A DNA stretch of 64,000 nt from Penelope pileata (Eukaryota; Chordata; Aves; Galliformes; Cracidae). The notes under the pieces were generated by a model that saw nothing but the letters and a program-made list of their open reading frames with translations, was not told the DNA's origin and ran no database searches. The DNA is taken from the NCBI GenBank assembly GCA_013396635.1, contig WBMW01000023.1, forward strand, positions 186,001-250,000. Direction: 5' to 3'. Made by a program: the position numbers and the translations under genes. This document shows, piece after piece, positions 1-11,295 of this stretch. Positions within the stretch are counted from its first letter, which is position 1. Every line of letters starts with the position of its first letter.

Positions 1-3000
1 TCTTCAGCTGTGTTTGTCAGAAATGCTGTAGCAGAGCAGAGACCTTGTGGTACTTTCCCTTGTCATGCTGAGATCAGACGGTGCTGGCAGCATTTGGTGG
101 CTTGAAGCTGAATGCAGAATTAAAAGCTGCTTAAAGAAGCAGGCTATTAAAATGGCACTGAGCAAACTCGTTACACTGCTTAATGGTTGGGTGGGATAAT
201 CTGAGCTTCTGTATCTCTCCTTTTAATTAAAAATGGACCCATGTTGCACAATGTGGGCCCTGGCTGAGGGGGTGTTTTGTGGGGGTGTTTCAGTGACTCC
301 TGAAACTGGCAGTATTGAGCTCTTGGGTGTTGGTCCATGAGCGCTTCTCATGTTGAGACAGAAAAAAAAGAAGTGTTGAAATAAAACTTTAAGGAAGGTT
401 TACTCATTACTGGAGAAGCTTAGAGTGTAAATGGTATTGCAGACTCTCCCTGATAAGAACTGTAAAGCATCTGTTCGATAGTAAGATGTGCAAGACATGG
501 TTATCCACCTTTTGGTCAAAGTGATTCCGATAAGTTATTTCTGTCACTGTTCTTAATGCAAACTATGTCACTGTCCTGTCTTGTAAAGGGGTAAGATGTG
601 ATCTAGCCTTCTTTAACCCTGAAAAGCTTATTTTGTCAATTTTAGTAGAAAATGAAAGGGAAAAATGTGTACATAGGGCCTGGCTATGAAAGTCGTGTTG
701 TGTCGGTGCAGCTGAAGTGTGCAGAGCTTCTTGGGTTGAGTTCCACATACAGCTCAGATGCGGTGGGAATTCAGGGCTTGTTTGCATGTTGCAGAAAGGA
801 CTAGCTTGTTATTTCTTAACCTGTTTATGCAGAAACCGGGCCCTTGTGCATATTTTTGCCATGCAGTAGATTCTTAGAACTGTTGTTTCCTATTTGATAG
901 GTAAAATATGAATATCAATTCATCAAGTCTGCCTTTTTTTTTTTTTTTGGTAACTAGAGACATGTTTGGTATTTCCTGTAGCAGTGAACATCAAATTGCA
1001 CTTTTAAGTTCTATTTTAAAGTTCTATTTAATTATTCTGGAAAATGAATTCCTTCTGGTAACTTGTACCCGTGTTGAACTGAGAAATGTTTTAGAATTTC
1101 TTGGACAGAGATTCAGAATTTGGAAGGGTAACTTGTGCTGTGCTCAGTATTAGTTTATAATGAGTTAACTGCAATTTTCTTTTCAGTCAGTCCACAACAC
1201 AACATATTTACCACTTAACTGAGTTTTAATTGACCCTTTTATTATTATAATGATGGAAATAATGCTCTGGTAAATGTATTTTCCAGTTGCTGATTTTGGT
1301 AATAAAAACAGCCTTAGATTGCAAAAGACAGAAACTGGGTTTCATGGAAATCAGCTGCCCTTCCATTTTAAAGATAACAGGGTCCTCTTTTAACCTTGGA
1401 TGGCACTCACTGACTTGTTTCCTGCCTTTTCTTCATTGCATTGGCTCCTTGCCGTGAAGAGGAGATGGCTTTTTAATGCAGCCGCTAAAATCCACCAACT
1501 CAGAATCTTTCAATCCAATTAGTATGGTAGATTAGTTCTTGACTCTCTCCCTCTCCAGCTAGAGCACTTGTGAATCGAGTGTTTGTTTTTCATTGCAAGT
1601 TTTTGCTAGAATCAAAAGATTTCCTTTTTCTCTTACGACTTAGCTCGCATTGTTCATGCGGCTCTCGAATGTTCACGATAACAGTTTTACATAAAGCATC
1701 AGCGAGGCACCGGCTGCTGCACTTGGGGAGATAAAGCTTGTTGGAAAGTTCTTGGAGACAAAGCAGGGTTCATGTCCTGGAGCTGCAAACGTGGCTGGAA
1801 AAGGAGAGATCCTGCCTGCTGCTTTAGCTCTGTCCTGGAGAACAGCCCCTGTGCCCCCCCAGGAACAGAGCTTTTGGTGCAGCACGAGGGTTTGTGTTAT
1901 ATTCACCAATTTGAAGACAAAGCATAGAATGGTAAACATAGAGTTGTTAACCTTAATTCTAATCTAAGGAATTACACCATCGATTCTGAGGAAACTGGAA
2001 AGGATAAAAATCCTTTAATTCTAAAACTGCCAGTTTTAAAATAGTTGTGCCTGGGCTGATGTAGGTGGTTGATGAGCACAAGATACTGATTAGAAATGAT
2101 CATGGGATCTGTTTTGAAAGTGTAACCTCAGTGAGTTCCTCTCCTTGCCACCAGCACAGGATGAGGAGGCTGGATTTGATGAGACAGCACTTATGCTCTG
2201 GGTCCAGGCGGGGAGGGTTCAGCCTTTACACTGACCCTCTGGGGGCACCGGAGCCGAGCTGGCTCCTGGCATTCCTTTTTGTGAGGGCTGCTGTGGTCGG
2301 TGCCATCTGGAAAAGTCTGTCTGCTGGCCAGAAATTACTGTAGCGCTGTCTAGTGTCATCCTTGCGCATCTCTGCAGTGCTTGGCTTTCTCCTTTCCTTC
2401 CCTGGCTGATCCCTTGCCACCATGACCATTACTCTAGTGCACATCAGCCCACAAATCAGTGAGCTGCGCTTGGATGTGTCCAGTTTTGAGGTGGAATACT
2501 CATATTCTGTGACTTATTCTAGTTAAATCTTTAAAGTTTGGTGGAGAAAACTGTCACTGTGAAAGATGCTTTACCTACATAGATATTTCTTTTAGTGGGG
2601 TGTGCCTCTGAAATACCTTGCTTTTTGCTACCTTCCAACCGGGAACTTGATTTCCAAGCCAGTTCCAATTTGTACTGAGAAGTCTTGGAAGCAGCTGGGG
2701 CTGGACGACCTCTAAGTATATGAAACCAAATCCTATATTTGTGTTCCCTGATACGGGAATTGAGCATCTGTTTTGATTGGAGTATCTCTTATCTGTATCC
2801 CGTATGTGTATTCACACTTATAGCAGAGGTTGTGGAAAAAAGAGATGCATACAGACAATGTACATTCAGAGATGTACAAATGTCTTTACTGCTTGTAATA
2901 GAAAGAGATGAACAAGATGTGCCAAAATAGATAGAATAAATTCCAGATATGATGGCGTTTTTATCACAAGCAATATATCACATTTATAGCCTGCTGAGGA

Positions 3001-6000
3001 TAAAGTTGTGAAAACCTCTTCAGCTGTATAAATTTAATGAGGATTAAGTACTAAATGAAAGATATATCATTTGAACAGAGCTAAGGTGTTTTCTCGATGG
3101 TTGCATGTGGTTGGTGCATTTTAGCCAAGGATTTTGAGATGCTTTATAGATACCTGTTTCAAATTTTGCCTCTACACCCCTGTGAAGCAGAGAAGCTCTG
3201 TGACGTGCCATTTACAAGCAGATAATTCCCACCTGCATCCACAGGCAGCTGTTGCTGTGCTTCTGCTGGCAATGTGTTCAATTAAGGCCAGCAGAGAGGG
3301 CTTTGTTTCAGAGTAACAGGCTGTTTGGGGCAGCCCCTCATGTCTCTGAGGCCTCCCACAAACAAGAAAGCTCTTCAGCTCTCCAGAGCCACCAGAGGCT
3401 TCACCTTCTTCCAAGTGGAGCTTTTAAATCCTTCGTGAATTTTATCATTAAAAATGTAAAGACACTTGTAGTCCTTCAAAGCAGTAGTGTGTATTGGAAT
3501 CACTAAGCACAGTGTTGTTTGGGTTGTGCATGTATTGCAGCACTGTCAGGTAAATATTGTGAAGAATTATTTAAAACTTAGTAGTTTTGAAAAAAAAAGA
3601 TTGTATTTAACAACAAAATAAATGTTAATTTAACCATAACAAAATGCATTTTTGAGGGAACTCAGCAATGTTATTCCAAAACCCTATGTATAATTTAATT
3701 TCCAGTCTTCATGCGTGGTTTTTGGATGTAGTATAGCCATAGTTTTATACACCTTGAGCACAGTGTTTTAAGCAGGATGCTTTTTGAGACAGATTTCAAC
3801 TTTGTACCATTTTTTTTTCAGTCCATAGCGGAATCACAACTGCATAAAGGCATGGCTTTCATGGTCTTTTCTTTTTAATGCATCAAGGCACAATTCACTG
3901 GTATGCACTTGATTCATCCTGCTCATGGGAAAGCTAAGCCCTTTCAGATTTTACAGTGAAACATGTCATCTATTAACCATCTTGTCTTGTAAGAGGGAAA
4001 TATTCCAACCATCTCACCTTGATTTAATTTTTTTTTTATTGTATTTATGGTGTAGATTAAATTCTCATTTAAGCTTAATATACCATTCCTTTCTGTGTTC
4101 AGCTGTTTCACTAAAATTAAAAGGCTGCTTCACGTACTTCAAAACCACAGATCTCATATAATCATAGACTGATGAGGTAATTTATGGATGTATGTGTTCA
4201 GAGTGCTATTCCTTATTTGTTTCCATTTAGCTTGTGTTTTGTTCTGGGTAGTCATCTTCACTGTGATTTTTCACTATTTTGATGTTCCTAACGGCATTTA
4301 TAAAGAGAACAGCAACAGGAAATTCATCACTGAATTCTTTTAAAAAGAACTGTAAAAAGAAAAACAAATGAGTATTTGCATGGCTAAAATACATTTTTCA
4401 GATACCTCTAGCTTTTTAAGACCAGTTCAGCTCCAGCAGTTTCTCCAGCAGAGCAGGGAATTGTGATGCACACCATTGTTTGTATTATGCTACTTAATCT
4501 TGTTCAGCTGCTTAAAATATTGTGCGAGAGCTGGGACGCTAAGGCTCTCAACATGACCTGTGTGGAATTTTGAACAGTTGCAGACAGCAAAGAAAGCATT
4601 GCACAACTTGTCCCATTTCAGATAAGACCATGAAGGGGAGTTAGTGTGCTTTAAAATAATGGGAAGTAAATGCCCCAGAGAAATCTGCTTTTTAGTTAGG
4701 ATGTTACTACACACTGTAGTAGAGGGAAGTTGGGTGTGTCTGCAGAATCTCCAAGCAGGTACCTCGCTGCCTTCTGTGTCATGCTTAGATTTCTTTACCT
4801 GAGGGCATAAGCTGTCAGTGCATCATGCAGGGAGAATGTATTCTCATTTGAACACATCTAGGAAAGAATAATTTCCGTGGATGCATCACTGTGCAGTTGC
4901 CTTTATAATTTATGCCTCATTCTTTCTTCATCTCAAGCTGCCTTCAGCTCCTCCTTTCGCTCCTCCTGTCTCATTTGAGCTCCGCTTTCAGCACACAGTG
5001 ACCCAGATTCCCAGAGGTGTCTTGTGAATGCAACACTGATGCACTGCTTTCAAAAATCTTTTGCTGGCACGTCCTGTCCCTGCTAGATGATCTTATTTTC
5101 TTTCCTGCTCATCAGTTTCTGACAGGTGCATCTACCAGTGGTGGTTTAATATCGTTAGCATTAACTAGCAGCATGTGTGCCTGCACATTTGCCTGAATAC
5201 AAATTGAGAAAACGGTTGGATGAAGGGACACACAGGTGTGTTTAATAAAATAGATCAGTGGGGGAGTGTGTGACGTGCAGAGAAAGGGGGAAAAAGCCTA
5301 CAGGCAGTGGAGGCTCATGGAGGGGCTTGAGGAGCTGTGAAGTCAGGTAAGACAGGGTTGGAAAAACCCAGTGGAAATGGGAGGAGGGGGGTGACTTCTC
5401 TTTGGTTATAAGCAAAAGGGAGGGGGAACAGATGGCTCTAAATTGTAGTCTCTGATGCTCTGTGTTTTCCTGTGATCAAACTGTGACTGACTTCTTATTT
5501 GAAAGTGGAACTGAAGATTTTACTGTCAATACATTGCAAATCAGATCCTTAAAAGGCAAACATACAGTTCTGGTAATTCCTGGGGAGGAAGAGGAGGAGT
5601 TTGTGGGTGTGCACCTCTGTTGAAGAAGACACAGCTGGCAGGAGCTGGGCAGGAGCAGCCATGAGCCTTTTCTAATGGGCTGTTTCTAAAGATGCTGGTC
5701 TGTTCACCTTAGATGGTCTGCATCTTAATCCTTTCTTGGAACCCAGTGTATCCTATAGGCTGTGCTGTGTGCTGCTTATTTCTGTTAACCAAAAGAATGA
5801 CTGTGTTATACTTGAGATTTTTAGCAACTCGTTTCTATTTGTCCATTAGGCAGAAAAATTTTTGCTTAAGTTCCAGGAGCATACTACATGATGCATATGG
5901 ACACTGAAACATATTCTTCTAAAAAGCATATAATATGGGAAATCACTAGAAGAAAAGCTTTTAGCCAGAGTCTGGAATCTTGCTAAATGTTATACTGCTT

Positions 6001-6267
6001 TTCAAGTATTTTTGCATGTACAGAAACATCATTTTAAATTTCAGTCTTTCTTTTTTAAATGAGCCTCAGATGCGTGCTGAGTAATTTTATTGCATAAACT
6101 TAGAGCCTGTTTAGTTCTTAGAAGCAGTGACCTGTCTTTTGGGATCTTACCATTTTATTTCTAAGGCTAATAGTAATTCTCATTTTGTTAGGGAAGTCCA
6201 GATTAATTCCAGCCTCCAAAGGATGGCAAGAAATCAGTTATGGTTTCATACTTAATTCCTTTCCCAT
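1..6267. other. Unique non-coding sequence, no gene recognised
   Basis: I see no recognisable exon, RNA gene or mobile element here. Open frames are all under about 95 codons and match no family I know. The composition is ordinary, with AT-rich patches around 3540-3700 and 4020-4130. The only low-complexity feature of note is a T run at 934-948. This would fit intron or intergenic DNA. Confidence 0.6.
934..948. repeat. Poly(T) run
   Basis: Fifteen consecutive T bases. No CR1, LTR or SINE sequence adjoins it, so it is a plain mononucleotide tract and not a recognisable retroposon tail. Confidence 0.9.
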
Positions 6268-6750
6268 GAGTTGGAAGGGGCCCACAGGGATCATGGAGTC
6301 CAACCCCTGGCTCCACACGAGACCACCCAAAATCCAAACCCTGTGTCTGAGAGCAGGGTCCAAACACTCCTAGAGCTCTGGCAGTGTTGGGCTGTGCCCA
6401 CTGCCCTGGGCAGCCTGTTCCATGCCCACCGCCCTCTGGTGCAGAGCCTTCTCCTAACAGCCCCTGACCCTCCCCTGACACAGCTCCATGCTGTTCCCAA
6501 GGCCCTGTCACTGCCCCTCCGCTCCCTGTGAGGGGCTGCAGGCTGCCATGAGGCCTCCCCTCAGCCTCCTCTGCTCTGGGCCAAACAAACCAAGGGACCT
6601 CAGCTGCTCCTCATACACCTTGCTCTCTAGACCCTTCACTATGTTTGCAGCCCTCCTTTGGTCACGCTCTGATAGTTTTGTGTCCCTATGTCATGGATCT
6701 CAAAGCTGCATACAGCGCTGAGGTAGGGCTGCACTGCCCAAGGCCACAAC
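6268..6750 (-). mobile_element. CR1 LINE, 5'-truncated 3' end, antisense
   Basis: This is a copy of the 3' part of the avian CR1 retrotransposon, inserted in reverse. On the plus strand it begins with 'ttggaaggggcccacaggg' and 'tcatggagtccaacccctgg', which is the reverse complement of the CR1 3' end. It continues through 'ccctgggcagcctgttcc', 'aagggacctcagctgctcct' and 'cctcctttggtcacgctctg', all standard CR1 3' segments. Similarity fades after about 6750, near the segment that normally reads 'cacagtactcgaggtgag' in antisense. About 480 bp survive, so the copy has lost its open reading frames, as most genomic CR1 copies have. The usual terminal octamer repeats are not clear at the left edge. 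The long open frames across it are by-products of this GC-rich repeat and not genes. Confidence 0.93.
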
Positions 6751-6980
6751 CAAATTGGTCAGGGAACAAGTGTCTCATTTGTAAATGAGCACTTCAAAAC
6801 ATGCAAGTAATTACTGAATTTGGCTTCCAAGGAGCATTTGCTTCCCCTGCTGCTTGGCCCTGCTCCTGTTTCTCAGTGTCTTTCAAGCACTGACTCGCTT
6901 GACTTCTTGCCTTGTGTGCTGTCAGTGAAACTGGCAGTGGCAGTGAGGTGCATATGTATTGGTGATAACCTCATTACTGG
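6751..6980. other. Short unique spacer between CR1 and solo LTR
   Basis: About 230 bp of ordinary sequence separates two repeats. Nothing coding or structured is visible. The closeness of the two insertions suggests a tolerant site, but that is inference. Confidence 0.5.
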
Positions 6981-7512
6981 TGTGCTGGTTTGGGCTGGAT
7001 AGAGTTGATTTTCTTCATAGTTGCTGGTACAGTGCGCTGTTGTGATTTCTGACAGAAAACAATGCTGATCATACACTGGTGCTAGGCAGTGCTTGCAGAC
7101 TCAGAGTCCCTTCTGCCAGGGAGCAGGCTGGGGTGCACACGGAGCTGAGAGGGACATAGCGAGGCCTGCTGACCTCTGCCACTAAAGGGACGTTCCCTGC
7201 CACGTGACACATTAAGCAATAGAGGCTGGAGGAAGGGAGGGGGATGTTTGTAGTGACAGTGTGTGTCTTCCCAAGAAACTTTTGTATGGAAATGGCTGGT
7301 TATCTCCCTCCTGATAGGGAGCAATGAAATTGCTTATTTTGCTTTGCTTGTGTGCACAGCTTTCACTGTAGCTATTAAACAATCTTTCTCCCAATCCACA
7401 AGTTTTCCCACTGTTATATTTCCAATTCTCTGCCCCATCCCATGGTGGGGATGGGGAATGTGCACTATGTGGGGCTGAGTTGCAGCAGCTGGATACCTTT
7501 GCGTTCAGGGCA
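6981..7512 (+). mobile_element. Solo LTR of an avian endogenous retrovirus, older copy
   Basis: The stretch starts 'tgtgctggtttgggctgg' and follows with 'agagttgattttcttcatag', the 5' end of a widespread avian LTR family as I remember it. Further matching blocks are 'cttcccaagaaac', a region equivalent to 'accaaagggatgttcc' in the second LTR (here 'actaaagggacgttccc'), an ATTAAA polyadenylation signal at 7374-7379, and 'ttctctgccccatcccatgg'. The order of promoter-like region, then polyadenylation signal, puts it on the plus strand. It ends in CA near 7512. No internal gag, pol or env sequence and no partner LTR adjoin it, so it is a recombined solo LTR. I could not find a target-site duplication, and the ends are uncertain by about 10 bp. 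It has diverged visibly from the copy at 29119. Exact family unassigned; probably ERVL-like. Confidence 0.8.
7374..7379 (+). promoter_or_regulatory. LTR polyadenylation signal ATTAAA
   Basis: A variant polyadenylation hexamer lies in the expected downstream part of the solo LTR, within 'gctattaaac'. It could still end transcripts that run through the element. Present use is unknown. Confidence 0.5.
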
Positions 7513-9286
7513 CCTGTGAACTGTGGTGTGGTGTAGTGTGATGGAAATCTTATGACCATCCAGGCCTTAGATGTTTGGCTTGACATCTGCCAATCATGAA
7601 AGTGTGGGAGAGCCATGGAGCAGCTGGCCTAGCACCCTCTGCTCTGCCATCCCATTTCCCCGTTCCCCTCCCTGTGTGGGATCCAGACTCTTGGAGTTCG
7701 GTTTTAACAGCAAGTCATGGCTGGGTGCAGGCCCACTCCAGCTTAGTTTGGCTCCTACGTGCAGGGTCAGTGTAAGCCATCTTAAACTGGCTCTGCAGAA
7801 AGGCACGTATCTGCCACGATAATCTGAGTCATGATAAATGCTGAAGGAATTTCAGATTCTTGCTCACCAAGGAGCAGGGATGGAGTTCTGGAATTAGCAG
7901 CAGCTTTCTGGGCTATCCCTAGGACACAGCCTGGGGTTCGACCATCTTGGCTGAGCCTCACTGACAGGGATGTGATAGTGATGGTTTTGCAAGAGCGTAG
8001 TGAAAGGACATAAAGTGCAGCTGGGAGGAAGGTATGGAGGATACCTTGGCTTCATTTTGTGGAGTCTGTCACACTGGATTGGTGTCAGATGGAGTGAATG
8101 GAAGCTGGCTGTGTCAGGAGGCTTTGTTTCTCCAGCCAGGAGGAAATGTGAGGAGATGGACACAGCAGAATAGGAGCTGGGGAAAGGACAGAAGGCTTTT
8201 CATGTTACGGAGAAGGGGACAAGTAGAGCACTGTGGTGGTTGCAGATTTGATGATGCACCTCAGGTTTGAATATAAAATGATACATCTTCTTGTGAAGCT
8301 TTTTGAGAATTTTAAACTTGCTTTTATGATGCTGTGCTCTTGGTACAACTTCTGGCAGTTGGAAACTATTGTATGCAAGGGGGAAGAGACACCACAACAC
8401 TCAAGCAACAGTGTGGGCTGTAATAGGTGTTTATTTGAAAATTGTCTCTCTTTTGAGGTCTGTAGGAGTAAATTCTTGAGTTGGAAAAATCCCTGGGGAT
8501 ATCAAATTAGCTGTTAAAAGCCAAAGGGAACTTGCTCGCTTTTGTGGTTTTGGGAGTGAGTCACTGTTCACTGTCAGATTGCAGCCTGACCTTGGGACTT
8601 GCTGGAAGGTTTTTGTTCCAGGTGAATCCAGGGGAGGTAGTAGCAGTGACACTGTGGAAGACATGATTTTGGACAGCCTGGTGCAGGCCATAGCTGCAGA
8701 TGTGCTCAAGTGTACTCTCTGGTACTTGAGTGTGAGAGCAGAGAAGGAAAAACTGGAGAGAAAAGCTGCAGAGCATTGCAAGTCTCCTGCAGGGAAACCC
8801 AGCAGTACTTCCTATGTTCCAGATGCCTACTGCTTTTCAGCTCAATTTAAAGGCTTCCTGTGGTTTGTGGGAAGGATGCAGAAGACCTTCCTTCTTCCTC
8901 TGTTTGTAGCGGGCATTTGAAATCAGGAAGAAAACCTACAAACCAAAAAAGTCCAACTATGAAATTCTTTTCAGGTTTTGTTGAGATAAAGGTGGTATTT
9001 TCCTTCTGTTACGTTGTTTCATAAGACTTGCAGGATGTTTTTAAAATAGTGACCTGCATTACTGCCAAAGGAACAAAAACACATGCAGGCATGCCTGTAT
9101 GCTTGTGATTACTGCTTGCAGTTGTATGTTTTCATGTTCTTATGAATTATGGGCTATGTTCTTACGTGGTGCATCTTGATCTGCCCTATGATTCCTGTGT
9201 TTGTTGGTAGTATCTGTTGGACACGTGAGAGGGCAGAGCTAAGACTGTACAGCTCATGTGCTTGACAATGGAAGATGACTATGTTT

Positions 9287-9299
9287 AAAAAAAAAAAAA
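9287..9299. repeat. Poly(A) run
   Basis: Thirteen consecutive A bases with no recognisable retroposon upstream. Confidence 0.9.
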
Positions 9300-10204
9300 G
9301 TTCAGATAATGCAGAGTGTAGTATTTATGGCAACACAAATATTCCAAGATTATGCCTGAAGCAATGAGAGTAGGAGGAGTGACAAGAATTTGCAGATTTT
9401 ACAATCGATGCAAAGGTTGAAGATAATGCTCATGTTTGATGTACTTGCAGGAAGTCTCAGTGCTGGCAGTGGGCTGAAAAGGACAAATTAGGAATGGACT
9501 CCGATATCTCTTGGCATTTGAAAGTAGTCATGCAAAAGGGAAGGGTTACTGCATCTTTGGCAGGAGCAAGAAAATGGGCAAACTCTTCGCTGCCCCTCAC
9601 AGATCTGGAAGATGCTGATGGATTGTGAGGAAGTGCATGGTTAGAGGTGAGTAATGGGAACAGCTGCTTTATCTTTTAGTTCGATTCAGTTTCTCATGAA
9701 TTAATAGTAAACTTCAAGCAACAGCTTCTTTGAGTGATGAGGATCCACCATGTAACTTCATTGGTCTGTGAGAAGGTTTGTAGTTGGTTGGTTTCTGGAG
9801 CATAGCTCATCTTTCAGTGGTATTCTGCTTAGGCAGAAGTTCTCTCTGCAGGCATGCCTGAAGAAAGCAGAACAATGTGAAGATGTGAACGAGTAGCTTT
9901 TTTTCCCACCTTCCTGTGCAGGTTTTGAGGTAGGGTAGAAGTTAAAGCTGGGTAGAAGAGAATGCATTCTCCATACTGCTGAGGGTTTGGAATAAAGTGC
10001 TGAGCAGTATAAAAATAAACTTGAATATATGCTCTTCTGTCAAAAATCGCAAAGACATGCTCTGGGTTTGATGAGCAGTTGTCTAGGCACTGTAAATATA
10101 TTCCTAAGAAATAGGTTTTGACAGACAGGGGAGGACATGCAAGCTGCAGAATTTCAGCATTTTTGAAATCTCATTTTAATTTCTGGACTCTCAGTCATCT
10201 TTTG

Positions 10205-10218
10205 TGTGCACGTGCACA
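10205..10218. promoter_or_regulatory. 14-bp palindrome centred on a CACGTG E-box
   Basis: The sequence 'tgtgcacgtgcaca' is a perfect 14-bp palindrome around CACGTG, the core bound by bHLH factors such as MYC/MAX, USF, MITF/TFE or CLOCK/BMAL1. A consensus CRE lies 89 bp downstream. Binding is untested, so the role is only a possibility. Confidence 0.3.
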
Positions 10219-10306
10219 AATACCCGTGAAGGCAGTGTTCCCGTTACAAACTACTTACCAACTTCAGGGTTCTAGAAATCTAAAATTGTGCTGTTGACAT
10301 TTGAAA

Positions 10307-10314
10307 TGACGTCA
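10307..10314. promoter_or_regulatory. Consensus cAMP response element TGACGTCA
   Basis: A full palindromic CRE, the site for CREB/ATF factors, about 380 bp upstream of a CpG-richer patch. An 8-mer is expected about once by chance in a window this size. The nearby E-box palindrome and CpG-rich stretch are the only reason to look further. Confidence 0.3.
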
Positions 10315-10689
10315 GGCCTGCTGTAGCAGAGGGGTACCCTGAGCAAATACCATTGCTCGAGGTACCAGTGCAGCAAAGTGGCAGCAAGATGCCCAGACAG
10401 GTATCTGTAACTGCTGGCTTTGAAAGAGGCGAGTTTTTGGGGGTAGCCCAGAGTTTGCTCAGTAAATGGGTGATATGTATGTGTTAGTATGGTGATGGTA
10501 GGGTTTTTGTTGTTGTTTTGTGTTTTGTTTAATGAAAAAAGATCAACTGCAGTATTTCTTCTGGAATAAGTATTTTGAGAGAGCTGTTTTGGTCACCTTC
10601 CAAATGCAGATTACTTTGGAGTGTCTTATTTCCTTTCTCAATTACTTGTCTCAGGCTCCTGCCAGCAACTGCCCATCCCCTGCGTATGG

Positions 10690-10830
10690 AGGAGCTCGCT
10701 GGGGCGTGCGGATCTGGTTGGGGCAGCCGCCAGCCCCCCCGGCCGTGCTGCCTGCAGCCTCCCCACGGCGCAGCTCTGCAGAAGGGCGGGGAGGGGACCC
10801 CACTGGGAAGCTCCACGGGGCACAGGCAGT
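10690..10830. other. Small CpG-rich patch
   Basis: About ten CpG dinucleotides occur in about 140 bp, including 'gggcgtgcggatc', 'ccggccgtg' and 'cacggcgcag'. The surrounding sequence has few. The patch is shorter than a normal CpG island. It could be an orphan island, a weak promoter, or a GC-rich repeat remnant. The long open frames over it on both strands follow from its base composition. Confidence 0.5.
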
Positions 10831-11159
10831 GCTTTGATATCCAATTCAGAGGATTAATACCACTTTCTGTTCCTTGGTCTTTGCAGCCAGTTGGCCTAGC
10901 GTTCACATTCAGTTTGCCCACTTCTTGAGTGCACTTACTTGTGTAAATCTGCTCAAGCGTTTAAGTCTGAAAGAGCAAACAAACAGGGAAATGAACAGAC
11001 GGCTCTGCTGGCTCTGGAGGGGTCGCTTGCTTCTCTTCCCTTGTTCCCATGAATGTGGCCCCTTGGAGTACATATAATGCCGTCTGTCAGCTCTCCTTTC
11101 CCAAATGAGGGCTTTGCTATGAAGTGTAAAGCACCGTCTGCACACACAGCATCTCTGCT

Positions 11160-11295
11160 GCTTCAGAAACGCTCGCTGGGCGCTGGACACGTACTCGCTC
11201 CTCTTCCTCAGTGCCTGGTTTGTCCGTGTGTCCTAGTGCTGTGGGCAGGACAGAGAGCCGGGCCACGTGTGAGCAAAGAAGTACACGTGTGAGAA
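11160..11295. other. Second CpG-richer patch with paired E-boxes
   Basis: CpG density rises again ('cgctcgctgggcgctgg', 'tgtccgtgtg', 'agccgggccacg'). The patch ends in two copies of the decamer 'cacgtgtgag'. With the patch at 10690 it forms a region of about 600 bp that stands out from its surroundings. Confidence 0.45.
11264..11293 (+). promoter_or_regulatory. Two identical E-box decamers 20 bp apart
   Basis: 'cacgtgtgag' occurs at 11264-11273 and again at 11284-11293, a start-to-start spacing of 20 bp, or about two helical turns. Each contains CACGTG, so two bHLH dimers could sit on the same face of the helix. This is motif evidence only. Confidence 0.35.

Larger units (their letters stand above)
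7513..10689. other. Unique non-coding sequence, no gene recognised
   Basis: No exon, RNA gene or mobile element is recognisable. Frames up to about 115 codons overlap on both strands around 8430-8920 and look like chance. An A13 tract lies at 9287-9299. The right end holds two palindromic transcription-factor motifs, listed separately. Confidence 0.55.

Noticed and set aside
4155..4180. 'aatcatagactgatgagg', like a CR1 antisense tail
   Set aside because: Too short and lacking the adjoining CR1 segment.
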